This document shows, piece after piece, positions 37,828 through 49,889 of a DNA stretch of 64,000 nucleotides. The position numbers and the translations under genes are program-made. Origin of the DNA: Scatophagus argus (taxonomy: Eukaryota; Chordata; Actinopteri; Scatophagidae); NCBI RefSeq assembly GCF_020382885.2, contig NC_058494.1:26944329-27008328 (forward strand), in the 5' to 3' direction. Every line of letters starts with the position of its first letter. Position 1 is the stretch's first letter. The notes beneath the pieces are model-generated. The model had not been told where the DNA came from. It ran no database searches and saw only the letters and a list, made by a program, of their open reading frames with translations.

Positions 37828-40800
37828 AAGCACCTCTTTAATGACAGACAAACATTTTAAAGCTCACTAACTCAGCGTGAAATCATTGCTGTTGTGTTTG
37901 TCCAAAGTGTTTGTTTTTTTCATGAGCTGGGATAAACAGTTTTGCTCTCAGCTTCATTACTGAATAATATTTTTGGACAGCTTTCTGAACCCACAGAGGA
38001 GCTTCAGTGTCCATGGATTTCTCGGTTGCAGTAACAGACAGGATGAAACTGCAGGTTGTGTGTGGACTGTGTTTCATGGACGATCTGGCGTCATGAATGG
38101 GAAACATTTTTTAAAAATTATGGATTTAAGTATGACAGTTTTCCACAGTAAAGTTTGAACTTTGTTGCATTCATTACTGTTGTCATTCATTATCATCTGT
38201 TGCTTTTTAGGATCTGAATATTAGTTAAACTACAGGAACCACCTCAAGGCCTTTACTTTCAGTTGATACCACACAGACAACCCGGTTCCTCCAGGAACCC
38301 GGATAGACGGTCTAAATGTGGCTTAAAGCTTCCTGAAAGCAATGTTTCATATGAGATTTAAGAAAAAGGCGCCTTTAATTTGGTCAGAAAGTCCACTATC
38401 CACGACCAGCCGATCTGTCATCGCACACATGCACACGTCTGAATAAGCTGGTGTGAGCTGACTTCCTGCTCAGTGGCTGTTTGCATCCGAAAGCCTTCCT
38501 GCCCTCGATTCATGTCAGGCCACGGTGCGTTCATGCACACACGATTGTGTTGATTTGAATGTGTTGTGTCAGTCGGGGCTGCGCGTCTGAATAATGAATG
38601 TGTTTCCAGGCATGACTCCATAGCTTTATAATGGTGACTCATTAATGCACGGCCCCATTTACATCTGTGTGTGTGTGTGTGTGTGTGCCTGCCTGGTTAC
38701 GTGTGTGTGTGTCCCTTGCCAGTTGCCTTGCCAGTGTGTCACACGTGTGGCAAAAGTGTGTGCAAAGACGCATGTTGTGTTATGTGAGTTATTCATGCTT
38801 CAGTACTGTAGGGTGATCTTATTGGTCTATTAGTTATTATGTTTATGCTCTGGTGTTTTTCTTTTGTGTTTAGCTTTCCAAATGTTATCTTTTATCACCA
38901 ACATATGAAAAGCTCCAACAAAGTGCCAACAATAAAAACACTTTTACATTATTTGGTGAGCTACATTATGTGGAGGACAGCATTTCACCAGTTTAACTGC
39001 TAACTGCTGCTCACTACAATCTTTTCTATAACTAGCCTGTAGGCTGTAGCTACAAGCTGCCCTTAGCTAGTTAGCTCAGTTAGCTCAGTTAGCTGACTTG
39101 AGTCTGCCTGGACTGGGGAAGTTGGCAAAGGAACCAGGTCAGGCAGCCTCAGCGAGCACAGCCAGACTGGGCTGAGATGGACAGAAAAGCAGGACCACAA
39201 AGACACGGCGTGAATGCAGAGTTGGAATATTTTAGCGTAAGAGTTGGTGATTGTTGGAACGGTGGAAAGACAAACTGTGACGAGTCTCGGTTTAATGGAG
39301 TGTGTTTTACAGGTTCGTTAGCAACAAACTAAAGCAAGATTAAGAAGATACTTAAGAGGGTCTTAGTTTGATTACAGGGAGAAACTTGAATTCAGAAGGT
39401 GTCAGTTTGTATTGGCCTATTTGTCATTATTTGACAAAAAAGTTCTTTTTGACAGATTAAATTTAGGATAAAGTAAATCCACGTTAAATCTCCTGGGGTA
39501 AATTTGTGATATGTGGCTAAATACATAACATTGAGCTGACTTGGTTGAATGTCATGGCATCATTTTATATGCATATTTGTGCGTGTGTGTGCTGATCTGG
39601 GGTCTGCTTGCATGAGAGCCTAAATGTCTTGTATGACTCATCACGGTGGTGTGTCATCATACATGTGGCTCGTGTCCATATTACATGCCTGAAGTGTTGG
39701 ATGACCACCATATGGATGTATGTGTTTCTGTAGGCCTCATGTTTGTAGTGTGTGTGTGCGTGTGTGTGTGTGGGGGTGTTGCCTTGAGCCTGCATTATGT
39801 TTGCATACCTGCACACATATGTAAGCATAATGCAGGAAAACGTGTGTGCATGCTCTTCTGTCCCTGACAGTTTTAGCCTGAGAGTGAGGACATTTAGGAT
39901 GAGAACTTTGTGTCTGGTGTTCAGGTTCAAGGTAAAGGTTATAACTGGGTTTAGGCTGAGGCGAGGCAGGGGTTTAGGCACGTGGCTCTGATGGTTATGG
40001 TTAAGGGTCCGCAGCCCAAATGTGTGAGCACTCACATTATGTTTTCACTGATGCACGTTTGCAAGCCTCATGTTTTTCATCTACACATTCTGCAGTCTGT
40101 ATTCTGCACACTCTGCCCTCTTCACACAGGTTCGAATCCTGGTCTGGGCCCTTCTGTGTGGGGGTTTCTCAGGGTCCTCCGGCTTCCCCCCACAGTCCCA
40201 GAAACATGTACATTAGGTTAACTGGCTGCTCTACGTCGCCCCTCAGTCTGAGTGTGTGGTTGTCTGTCATTGTGTGCCTGCCCTGCAACTGACAGGCAAT
40301 CAGTCCAGGTTGTGCCCCGCCTCTCCAGCGCCCCCTGCTGAAGGATAAACCTGACGGTGTATTGTGACTGTTACGCACCAAAATACCCAGATGAATCTGA
40401 TTTCTGACAGGTGCAGATCTCACATGCATCTGTTGTCAGCATCTGTCTCAGTGTGAGTATATCAGGGTTCATTAAGGCTCAGGGAACATCTGTTACATCA
40501 CAGAGGACAGTCACTAGTGTAGAGTACGAACCAAGTGTGTGTCTCACCTCGGTAATGCTCCATGCGTGTGTGGTGTGTGACTCCCTGCGACCTGAAGCTG
40601 AGGCTCAGGATGTATCGGGGGTCCGAACTGTCTCGGACCAGGAAAGATCCGTCCGGTTTCCCCTTCAGCTTCATTTCTGCGTCCTCCCAGTTCATCGGTC
40701 CCCAGTACCAGCCACACTGAAGAGGGACCAATAAAACCTTCAGTGATGCTGGGAGAAACCAACAGGCTTCCACCCAAACAAGCTGAAGACCTTCAGAAAC

Positions 40801-43800
40801 CTAAACACTAACCAGAAACCTCCACTTCCCTCAACACATCCCTCACAGGAGATGCAACAACAATTACATTAAAGGAGTAGTTCACCCAAAAATGATTCAG
40901 TTCAGTTCTGATCTCCTCACCTCCACGACAGTTTGTTTGGCTAAAGTGAAGATGTTGGCTTACAAAAGGGTGTAAATAAGATCTTTTTAAATCAGCTTGA
41001 GATCTCTGGGTGTCTGGACGAGCGTTAAGAAGCCATTTTCTTTATCTTTACATTTTGAAACAAGTCCCCAACTTTTTCAGTTGTTCTTTGGCAGAATTCT
41101 TCAGCTATGGTTTTCCTGAGCACAAAAAAAAAAAACTAAGACCAAAATGTTTGATTGAAAAAGTGAACATCAGATTCATGAATAAAGAAGTTCATGTTAA
41201 TAAGGTTTGAATGATAAGCAGGACACCATGAAACAGAAAATCTTTTTCCCTCCAATGAGAGTCCTACCTTCTCCAGCTCTCTCAGGCTGGCCGTGAAGTT
41301 GCTGGCTTCAGACCGTCGCAGAGCGCACAGCATGGGGGGCGGGGCCTGTCTTGAGGGAGGTGGGGCTTCAGCCGGCGATGGGGTTGAATGAGGAAGTGCC
41401 CGGAGGAAGGCGTCTAAATCGGGGAGAGAATATCAGAGAAATGAAAGGTGCTTCATTTAAATTCTCTAAAGTTTTCATGTAGGGACAAATACGTGATGCC
41501 ATAGATGTTGTGCATATTTTTACCTTTTTTCAAGAAACAACACAGCCATTTTTGGCTTATTGGTGGAGGTCTATTATGATATTTTTTAAGGCCAGTCAAA
41601 AGACACAAGATAAACACGCGGGACAGTTTCTCTACATGTCAATAATATGACACAGCGGACAGCAGGGCTCGATGGAGAGACGCAGCACTCACTTCCTGTT
41701 TACTGTCAGGAGGCAAATGAGCAGCAACACGTCTTACCATTGAGGCTGACGCTGTGCTGGATGGTGGCGTGGGAGCGAGGGGGAGGCGGAGGGAGAGGCA
41801 GGGGGAGGGACTGCAGGGAGGCACCCATAACGCTCACAAGGAAAGGCCCAGGCTGAGGCCCGGCTATGTCATCTGGAGGAAGGACAGGAAGGAAAGGAAA
41901 GGGCAAGGAGGGAGAGGAGAGGAGAGGAGAGGAGAGGAGAGGAGAGGAGGAGAGAGGAGAGGAGGAGAGAGGAGAGAGGAGAGGAGGGGAGAGGAGAGGA
42001 GAGGAGAGGAGAGGAGGGGAGAGGAGAGGAGAGGAGAGGAGAGGAGGAGAGAGGAGAGGAGGAGAGAGGAGAGAGGAGAGGAGGGGAGAGGAGAGGAGAG
42101 GAGAGGAGAGGAGGGGAGAGGAGAGGAGGAGAGAGGAGAGGAGGAGAGGAGGAGAGAGGAGAGGAGGGGAGAGGAGAGGAGAGGAGAGGAGAGGAGAGGA
42201 GAGGAGGGGAGAGGAGGAGAGAGGAGAGGAGGAGAGAGGAGAGGAGGGGAGAGGAGAGGAGAGGAGAGGAGGAGAGAGGAAAGGAGAGGAGGAGAGGAGA
42301 GGAGAGGAGAGGAGAGGAGAGGAGGAGAGGAGAGGAGAGGAGAGGAGAGGAGGAGAGAGGAGAGGAGAGGAGAGGAGAGGAGAGGAGAGGAGAGGAGAGG
42401 AGAGGAGGACAGGGGAGGAAGGGGAGGAAATGCAAAAAGAAAGAAAAAAGAAGGGCAGGAAGAGTGAGGGAAAGAAAGGAAAGATAAAGGTAGGAAGGAA
42501 GGAAGGAAAGGAGGTAAGGAAGGAAGAAAAGAAGGAAGAAGAGACAGGAAGCCTCAGGTCACCAAATTAAAACACTTCACTCTTCTTTTAATGTTAACCA
42601 ATAAAATGTGTCTCTTTGTTATCAGGGACAAAAGGAGCTGACGTTTAGGATTTCAGTTTTTCATATTTCACATTGTTTACAGCTGATTTCTTGTCCAGTA
42701 TTCATACATCAGTGTTGGACTCTGTGATCAGTGGGAACCTCTGATTTGGTCACCAGAATGTACCCTCAAAACAGCAGACAAGAAAGTACAAGTTGTGTTT
42801 TTTCATCCTGGCATGGATTGTTTTTCCGTGACGAGAGGGAAACTGTTTTTCTCATCGATTGAGTCGCTGCACTCAGATTTCAAATTAAATCTGCAGTTTG
42901 CAGTTGACCTTTCAAAGCTCCTCAATCAGATTACAGCAGATTACAAAAACTTGTCTTGTCTGTTCCCAGCAACGTACGACAGAAACCAAAATTCATAAGC
43001 ACTTGACAGAAATATTAAGAGAAACTGCCTGAGGCTCCTTTAACTCGAGCTTTGCCATCGGCTGCCGCGTGATATCACCTTATGTGTGTGGGTCTGTTGC
43101 ATGAAGGAGGGAAAAATACCTAACAAACTGAGGCTTCGGCGTGGAGGAGGAGGAGGAGTGGGAGGGTGTGGCGTGTTCGCCCCTCGCCGTGAAATATCCA
43201 CATCCACCAGGGAAACAGTCTCACCTGAAGCCGGGAAAGTAGCAGAGGAGGGAAGAAAGGACGGGAAATAAAGACACACAAGTGAGAAAAGGTCTGTACT
43301 GCGCCAGTGTTTGGTCTGTGCTGCAGAGAGGATGTGGATGGAAAATTGCACCCAGCTAATCAGCCTAAATCACCGCAATAAAGAGGAACATCCCACCCCT
43401 GCTAATCGAGATGCTGCAGATTCACTGTTTACCCAAGTGAACGTCTGCAGTCGGGGACGGAAAGAAACAAATTCACACGGAAAAAGCCAAATCCCCACGG
43501 TCTCCAGAACAGCAGAGAAAGCCGGACCCACCAACTTCAGATCTCGTCTCCTGTCATCTCCCTGGCCGTGAAACATCACAGACCGGCTGGCCTGGTGGAC
43601 ACGAGCCTGCTGAGCTCATGACTTGTGGGTCTTGAAGTCCCTGAGATTTAACTGACCCTCCCTCCTGTGGGGCCCGGACACGTTGACTGTGTGGTGCAGC
43701 TTTAATGTTTCCATCTAATTGCTGGTTAGCCCCTGTATTCATTAAACCAGGGGGAGAAAACTACAAAAATCATCTTCAAGAAGTGGATTTACTAAATCTG

Positions 43801-44900
43801 AGCTCAGCAAGCAACGTGGGACACCAGAATGTACTTCTGAGCCCTGCGGAGGCTGTGGACCGATTCTCATAAAGTCAGCTAAATGATTTTTGCCAGCTGC
43901 AGACCTCCTCAGCCTTCGTACCCATCGGCCTTTTGTGCTAAATCCTGTCTTATCTTATCTGGTGCACCAGCCTCAGAGTCTGACTGGTTAAAGGTTGCTG
44001 CTCGGATGCTGAAATTCTGCTTGTTTTTGTGTCACTTTTACAGTGATAGTTCAGCATTACGAGCAACATGCTTATTGAAGTTTCCGCTCAAGATTTAGAT
44101 GAGTGGATCGATACCACCCGCACGTCTCTGTGTTAAATAGAATATTAATTTTTGTGTGTATTAAGCAAACAAAAATCATTAGAACTTGTTGAGCTTCATA
44201 TGCTCCAATAGACAGACCTCCCCCAGTCTTTAGCGAAGCTAAGCTAACCATCTCAACATTCAATATTACACAACATAAAAATACATATGATACATATGAT
44301 TTGAAGGTACACGATACTTTAGTTTAAATGGCCAAGCCAATAATAATCAACTTTTTTTGAGAATTGATGAACTGAAGAAAACTAGAGCCAAACTTTATTT
44401 TCAACCCCACAGTTGTGAGGATGGCCTGATTTCCCCTCCCTGGTGGGATTGTAGACTGAATGTTTCATGGGTTCTGGACTGTTGATCAGGGGAAAAGACC
44501 TTTCAGGACCCTTAGGGAACTGTGGCGGCCATTTTCACAGATGACAATCGAGAAAATAATCAGTTGAATCGATAATGAAAACCATCTTTAGTTGAAGGTC
44601 CGGTGGAGAATTTGGACTGTGCTGACTGAAGTGTTGGGGGTTGGGGAAGCATCCCTGAGGGAACCAGAGTCACAACCAAAGAACGCAGGAGTCCTTACCG
44701 GTGAAAGCAGACAGGGAGGCAGAGAGGGAGGCGGGGGAGAAGGCACTGTGGGCCCTGGTCAGCCTGGGCTGGCTGTGGCTGCAGGACATGCACGCAGAGC
44801 AGCAGAAGAAGAAGAAGAAGAAGAAGAAGAGCATAAGAGGAGAGCTTAGAGTGCAGAGAAGACGTATTAGTAGCTGCAGAGGTTCAGAAAATTAACTTTT

Positions 44901-44945
<45 letters not shown>

Positions 44946-47130
44946 TTTGGGTCCTGCAGCTTTTTCACTTTTTCTGTTTGATGCTCTTAGCTCTGGCTCT
45001 GACTTCTGAAGCCATGTTTTTTTAATCATAGCCTTCCTTCGGTGTGCTGTTGTGAATAATGACTAAGCAGAGAGTTAGATGGAGTGTGACAAGCCACAAA
45101 GGTTTCAAGAGTCTCTGCATTCAGTCACACGCAGCAGTAAAAAGTCCTCCAGCGTCTCAGAGAGGCCCGACCAGCTGCCGGGCAGGACGGACTCCATTCA
45201 GGTTCATTCCACAAAACAAACGCTGTCAAGCTTATTAAAACTGCACAGCAGAACTGGGAAGGGAGTCAACGGGTCTGGACTCTGAATGAGTCCTCATCAG
45301 TGACTGGATTCAAAACGTGTTGCTCATCATGCACATCAGATCAGGGTTTTTTATTTTTGCATGACTTCTAAAGTCTACCTTTTGAGTTGTTTTTCCTTAA
45401 ACTTCCTCGCCTTCATCTCTGAAAACAAACTGATTCCTTCACTTTTTCTAAGTAAAACTCATGCAGGGACCCTTAAGAGCAGAGATATTTCACTTCCGAA
45501 GCTTAAGACTCTCTGTGACTGTGCTGCTTCATGTTTTCCAAGTGTTTTTCAAAGGACTGTTAGCTGCTCACCTGTCTGCGTCCTGCTCAGCACCGGATGT
45601 GCTCGCCATGTCCACCAGACTCCCGGCAGAAGACACTGAGTAGGTCACTGAGGGCCTCTTGTCCAGCAGGTGGTTGGGGCCGCTGCAGCTTTTAGTCCGG
45701 AACAGTTTGCTCAGGCGGATCTTTAACGAACCCTTTTTAGACTTCCCTGGAACTTTGAGCGTCTTTTCCCCACCGACGGCCCAGCCTGTGGGAGTCCGGG
45801 GCGCGCTGGCGCAGCGCTCCGGCCGCCTTCTGGGAGTCGACGCCTGACTCAGGTTTGGGCTTGTGGTCCACGGTGAGCTCTGGACCGGTGTAGGTGAGGG
45901 TGACATGGCAGAAACTTGGGCGACAGCCTCTGGATCCCCGGAGCTTACCTGCGAGAGCCGGCTGGCTAAGTTCCCGTGGAGGCTGCACACCTGCTCGTCA
46001 AGGTGCGCTGCTGCCGCCGCCTCTGTGGCCGCCGGGGCCATCCCCTCCACCTGCCTCCTCAGCTCCGCTTGGAAGCTGCTGATGGAGAAAGCCCCGGACA
46101 TTTTCTGAACTATTTCCCTTTTCCTGTTGAGTAAAAACTCGCGGCGTCCGTTCTCATCATCAGTCTCATCCTCCGTGCACTCATCCATGTCCAGGCCGGC
46201 AACGTCCCCGCTCCCAAGTCCCTCCAGGACCAACAAAGCATCACTGGTCTCTGTGGGGTCATCCCCGGGCCCTACTCCCCCTCCTACCGGCCCGTGTGCA
46301 CCCTGACAGGAGCACTGCGGGAGCTCCCCCGCTTTCAACAGCATCTTTGGGACCGCACCGACACCCAGCTCGCCGAACCGTCGGGCCAGTTCGAACACGG
46401 CTCCGTCTCTGTCCCTGGTGGCGCATCCCCACTTAGAGTCAATCACGGTGAGAGGATTGGATCTCTCCGACAACAAGGGCCACTCGGGCGGGGTGGTGAT
46501 GAGTCGGTGCTGGCGGCACAGCTCCGCAGCTCCCTGCACCTCCGCGGTCACAGAGACCGACGGATGCGCTCCCCATGCCCGGTCCTGCAGGTTCTGCTGC
46601 TGCTGCTGAACGTCCCCGGGATTTAGGGTGTTGTTATTGACAGTCGGGCCGGAGCAGCCAGACCCCGGGCTGTGGTCCAAACGCAGAGCTTCTCTCGGCT
46701 GATTCCGACGGTCTAATTCTAAAATCCCTTCTCCGTTCCGCATTATATTGGAGAAGACCAGCAGCTGAGGCCGTAGGCCGGGACTGGGAGCGAAGTCAAA
46801 GCCCTGGGCCTCCATGGGGCTCTGCGGCGGAGGAGGCGCGGACAGCGGGGCTCGGCTCTCCGTCACCCCGCTGTCAGGTGCAGCCGTGCCCTCGCCGCTC
46901 GGTGGGGCTTTGTTCAGGCGGCTGCTGGGATGCTCGAGGCCCGCCGTCGGATCTCGGCTGATATCCAACCCCGCTTTGACGCCGCTGTGAGCCAGGACCT
47001 CCTTCCCCAGCCCTGGCACCACTCCTCCCGGCGGCAGATTCCCGTTTTCTGCGTCCAAGCGGTCATCCTCGGCCGCGGAAACCAGGCGCATCAACACGAA
47101 ATCGGGCGACATATCTTGCGCGTTGTTCAT
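35186..47130 (-). CDS. socs7: Suppressor of cytokine signaling 7, complete, 9 coding exons
   Basis: SOCS7 uses its SH2 domain to bind phosphotyrosine proteins and its SOCS box to recruit Elongin B/C-Cullin5 for ubiquitination. It also binds SH3 adaptors such as Nck through proline-rich segments. Exons are 45572-47130, 44699-44778, 43120-43224, 41738-41872, 41268-41413, 40548-40716, 36813-36941, 35553-35688 and 35186-35306. They total 2,580 nt (859 residues) with closed phases and stop TAG at 35186-35188. The SH2 starts CGWYWGPMNWEDAEMK and has the FLVRDSS pocket with Arg about 703. The SOCS box has SLQHLCRFCIRQ and LPLPRPL. SOCS6 is excluded because its SH2 lacks the MNWEDAEMKLKGKPDG wording. 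The start at 47130 is the first ATG of a long open exon. The protein is longer than the about 581-residue human form, all in the N-terminal region. Confidence 0.96.
35693..35723. repeat. (AC)n microsatellite against the socs7 exon 8 acceptor
   Basis: In the socs7 sense it is (GT)15 followed by TTGCAG|GGC, replacing a normal polypyrimidine tract at the end of intron 7. Confidence 0.95.
36813..40716 (-). CDS. socs7: socs7 coding exons 6-7 (SH2 domain)
   Basis: Exon 6 (40548-40716) encodes the N-terminal half of the SH2, including the phosphotyrosine-binding FLVRDSS. Exon 7 (36813-36941) encodes WCHPKFEDRCHSVVEFIERA and FLYFLRSRVP. Intron 6 (36942-40547) is about 3.6 kb and contains microsatellites and a SINE copy. 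Confidence 0.95.
37746..37825. repeat. (CA)n microsatellite, about 80 bp, in socs7 intron 6
   Basis: A near-perfect CA run with one GA interruption at about 37791. It is one of the longest dinucleotide runs in the window. Confidence 0.97.
40108..40340 (+). mobile_element. Partial tRNA-headed SINE in socs7 intron 6
   Basis: It has a pol III B-box-like GGTTCGAATCC at about 40129, then gtctgggcc, ctccggcttccccccacagtcc, acatgtacattaggttaactggctgctctac and tgtggttgtctgtc. It is collinear with the SINE at 56424-56788 but shorter and more diverged. Confidence 0.75.
41268..44778 (-). CDS. socs7: socs7 coding exons 2-5 (proline-rich linker before SH2)
   Basis: Exon 2 is 44699-44778 (LTRAHSAFSP), exon 3 is 43120-43224 (GETVSLVDVDISRRG and PPTPPPPPRRSLSLL), exon 4 is 41738-41872 (VMGASLQSLPLPLPPPPP) and exon 5 is 41268-41413 (FTASLRELEK). 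The poly-Pro motifs are the likely SH3-binding sites. The acceptor of exon 4 sits at the end of a giant polypyrimidine tract. Confidence 0.92.
41880..42560. repeat. Polypurine/polypyrimidine tract, core (GAGAG/GAGGA)n, in socs7 intron 3
   Basis: The core at about 41908-42416 is GGAGA/GAGGA minisatellite-like repeats with almost no pyrimidine on the plus strand. Flanks to about 42560 are GGAAG/GAAAG-rich. In the socs7 RNA it is a pyrimidine tract of roughly 680 nt ending within about 10 nt of the exon 4 acceptor at 41873. It contains long open frames in several frames on both strands, which are an artefact of the repeat. Confidence 0.97.
44540..44585 (-). mobile_element. Scrap of the hAT-type MITE family
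   Basis: The words atcgagaaaataatcag and gaatcgataatgaaaa match, in reverse, the ends of the MITE family seen at 60715-61034. It is too short for more. Confidence 0.4.
44904..44942. repeat. (GT)n microsatellite in socs7 intron 1
   Basis: An uninterrupted run of about 19 units, next to an AGA-trinucleotide run at about 44805-44831. Confidence 0.95.
45572..47130 (-). CDS. socs7: socs7 coding exon 1 (long low-complexity N-terminal region)
   Basis: The exon has 1,559 nt encoding residues 1-520. It contains a Pro-rich segment (SAPPPPQSP), a Gln run (DVQQQQQNLQ), an acidic patch (DMDECTEDETDDENG) and a basic stretch GSLKIRLSKLFRTKSC that matches human SOCS7. The donor is GACAG|GTGAGC. The sequence is GC-rich, in keeping with a CpG-island first exon. 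Confidence 0.93.
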
Positions 47131-47479
47131 AATTACTCCTCAGGATCGCGAAATGAGAATTATTAGGCGATCTGCTCTTCACATAGCTAACCGCGGAGAT
47201 CTGCTTCCTATAATAAAGAAAGGGCCAAGCCGCCGCTGCCTCCCATAAATAGACTATGAGCGAAAATGCCAAAAAATATATCAGGCGATTTTTTCATCGT
47301 CCTCCCCTACGACAGCGCAGCATCCATCTGTGAAATATCGGGGAAATGAGCGCAGTTTGCTCCCGGCAGCAGGCGGACCCCTGGGTCACACACGCGGTCT
47401 GATTTGAGTAGAATAAAAGCCAGTAGAGACTCCGGTCAGTGACCACAGTCTGCCTCTGTGTTCCCAGCCAGGCCCCACC

Positions 47480-47518
47480 CGCTCCTCCTCCTCCTCCTCC
47501 TCCTCCTCCTCCTCCTCT
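47480..47518. repeat. (CTC)n trinucleotide run upstream of socs7
   Basis: About 12 CTC units, (GGA)n in the socs7 sense, about 350 bp before the start codon. It could be 5' UTR or promoter sequence. Confidence 0.93.
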
Positions 47519-48005
47519 CAGCCCATAACACCACTTTATGAGCACCGATGATGAGAAGTGTAAATTAGTCTGTGGCGTTTTAACATCACCCGATTCAGCC
47601 CCACGCGCGAACAGCTGATTTCTGTTTTCGTTCCTTACGAGGGGGCGAAAGTGGAAATAAAACGCTGTATTCTTAGAATATTTCTGTAAAAGCTGGTCAG
47701 GAATCTGTATATATCTGTACTGCAGGTTCACATTTTACTGCTTTACTCTTTGTTCTTTATTTCTTTTCTCTACTTTAAATAATCCAGCAGTTCATGCGAG
47801 TTCATCAGCTGGAAAGATGAGACTCAGCGGACAGAACCTGTGGACGTTTTGGTCTTTTTCTCTGACTGCAGCTTCTCTGGTGTGAAGATTTGCTGCTTTT
47901 CCTCTGAGTGATTTGAATCACCTGAATGTGTTTGTGATAATGTTGGGCTGAACAAACACAGTGAAGGTGTCACTTTGGCATCATTAGCTGCAGTCCTGTA
48001 TAAAA

Positions 48006-48480
48006 TACGGTATGTAGACAAAAGTATTGGGGCACCTGACCATCACACACAGACAGCTCTGCAGCTCTAACAGCTTCCACTCTTCTGTGAAGGCTTTCCA
48101 CAACATGTTGGAGTGTTTCTGTGGGAATTTGTGCCCATTCATGCAGTAGAGCATTTGTGAGGTCACACACTGATGTTGGACCAAAAGGCCTGGCTCACAA
48201 TCTCCGTTCCAGTTCATCCCAAAGGTGTTGGATGGGGTTGAGGTCAGGGCTCTGTGTGGGCCAGTCAAGTTCTTCCACACCAAACTCATCCAACCATGTC
48301 TTTATGGAGCTTTGCTTTGTGCACTGGGGCACAGTCATGCTGGAATAGAAAAGGGCCTTCAACAAACTGTTGCCACAAAGTTGGAAGCATAGCATTGTCC
48401 AAAATGTCTTGGTATGCTGAAGCATTAAGATTTCCCTTCACATCCCTTCAATGTCTGGATAGTTTTGTCTACATGGTGTT
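48006..48480 (-). mobile_element. Tc1/mariner-like pseudo-element (transposase C-terminal part)
   Basis: Terminal words TACGGTATGTAGACAAAAGTATTGGGG and GTCTGGATAGTTTTGTCTACATGGTGT face each other. On the minus strand the interior still reads KTWLDEFGVEELDW, SPDLNPIQHLWDELERRL, a stop, then TSVCDLTNALLHEW. These are typical Tc1 transposase C-terminal motifs. It is dead: truncated, with an in-frame stop. Confidence 0.88.
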
Positions 48481-49849
48481 GTTCAAAATGAGCTCCAGCT
48501 CAACAAACTCCAATAGTAAAATCCTGCTTTTATATTAATGCAGGAGTCACAGTCATCTGATCAAAGGTCAGATATCACAGTACACTTAACTGCACCAAAT
48601 ACTTTTAATACTTTAAAAACATTTTCTGGTTATACTTAAATACTTTCACTTGTCTGCAGGTGTTAGTGCTTCAGTAAAGGATGTGAACACTTCCTCCACC
48701 ACTGCTGACACCCCCCCGTACTTTAATGTGCTCAGAACTCTTTAATAGCACACATTTAATGAGCTGTTGGGAGCGGATCTCTCTGGCCTTCTCCCAGGTA
48801 TCCGTATGAGTTCAGAACAAGTTCATGAAGTCCTCCGTCACTCCACTGTCACTCCGTCAACCCAAAGTTCACAGGCTCATCCTTGGCTGCAGACTGCTGA
48901 TGCATTCAGGCTCCCAACAACCCCGCAGGCTTCGAAACGGACTGATCTATAGAGAACGTAGCTCGCTGTGGCTCCATAGGGTGGTTCGTGGGAGCTCTCA
49001 GGTTTTGGACAAAAGGAAAGACTGACCTGATGGTGGCACTAGAGGAGGAGTTAAGACATCACCATGGTTACTATGGCTCAGCAGGTGGAGCAGGTCGTCC
49101 CCTGATCGATTGTTCACATGTCCTCGAGGAAGACACTGAACTTCAGCAGCTCCTGATGGTCCAGGTAAGCACCTTGTATGGTGAATAAAAGCGCCAGTCC
49201 AATAACAAATCACCCTGAGGTGAACATGAATCGGTATTTCATGGTACAAACAGCTGTAGAGACATAATTTCAACATGTTTAAAAGAAGATATTTTATCAC
49301 TATAGGTCAGTTCTTGTGTTTTGATATTTGTTTTCCCATGAGAATAAACCAGGAACCAATCTATCACACTACAAATGTGGTTGTCATGTTGGCACTGGAG
49401 AGGAAAGCCAGGGGACCATTACAGTCAGCTGGATTCATCCTCTGGAGATCACGATCAGCATCACAATTCATCTAACAGCAGCTGAGATATTTCAGTCTGA
49501 ACGCTGCCATCCATACGGCCATGTTGTTAACAAAAAACAAACAAATCAGGCAAAAACAGGTGAAATTTGCTCAGAGGTCTTTTTTTCCTTCATAAAGTTT
49601 GAGAAGAGACTCAAGAAACTGAAACAGAAGAGAGCTTCTTTGTTTGAGTGCCCCCTGGTGGCTGCAGGGCTTCAGCACAGAAAACAACATGCACACGCGG
49701 TGTGGGCTGCACGCTCCCCGTGACAGCCCTGAGAGCTGCAGTAATGTGGTGTGGCAGGCAGATGGCGCTGCAGGACACCCAGCAGTGATGGATGATGCTG
49801 CTGGTGAACATGATAATGATGGGAGAGTGGATGAAGAGCCATTAATCCA

Positions 49850-49853
<4 letters not shown>

Positions 49854-49887
<34 letters not shown>
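49854..49887. repeat. (GT)n microsatellite
   Basis: About 17 GT units in the socs7-gpr179 intergenic region. Confidence 0.95.

Positions 49888-49889
<2 letters not shown>

Noticed and set aside
41754..42570. Long open frames (about 190-240 codons, EERRGEERRG-type or SSPLLSSPL-type) on both strands
   Set aside because: They are created by the GGAGA/GAGGA repeat, which lacks stop codons in several frames. They lie in a socs7 intron and have no protein-like composition.
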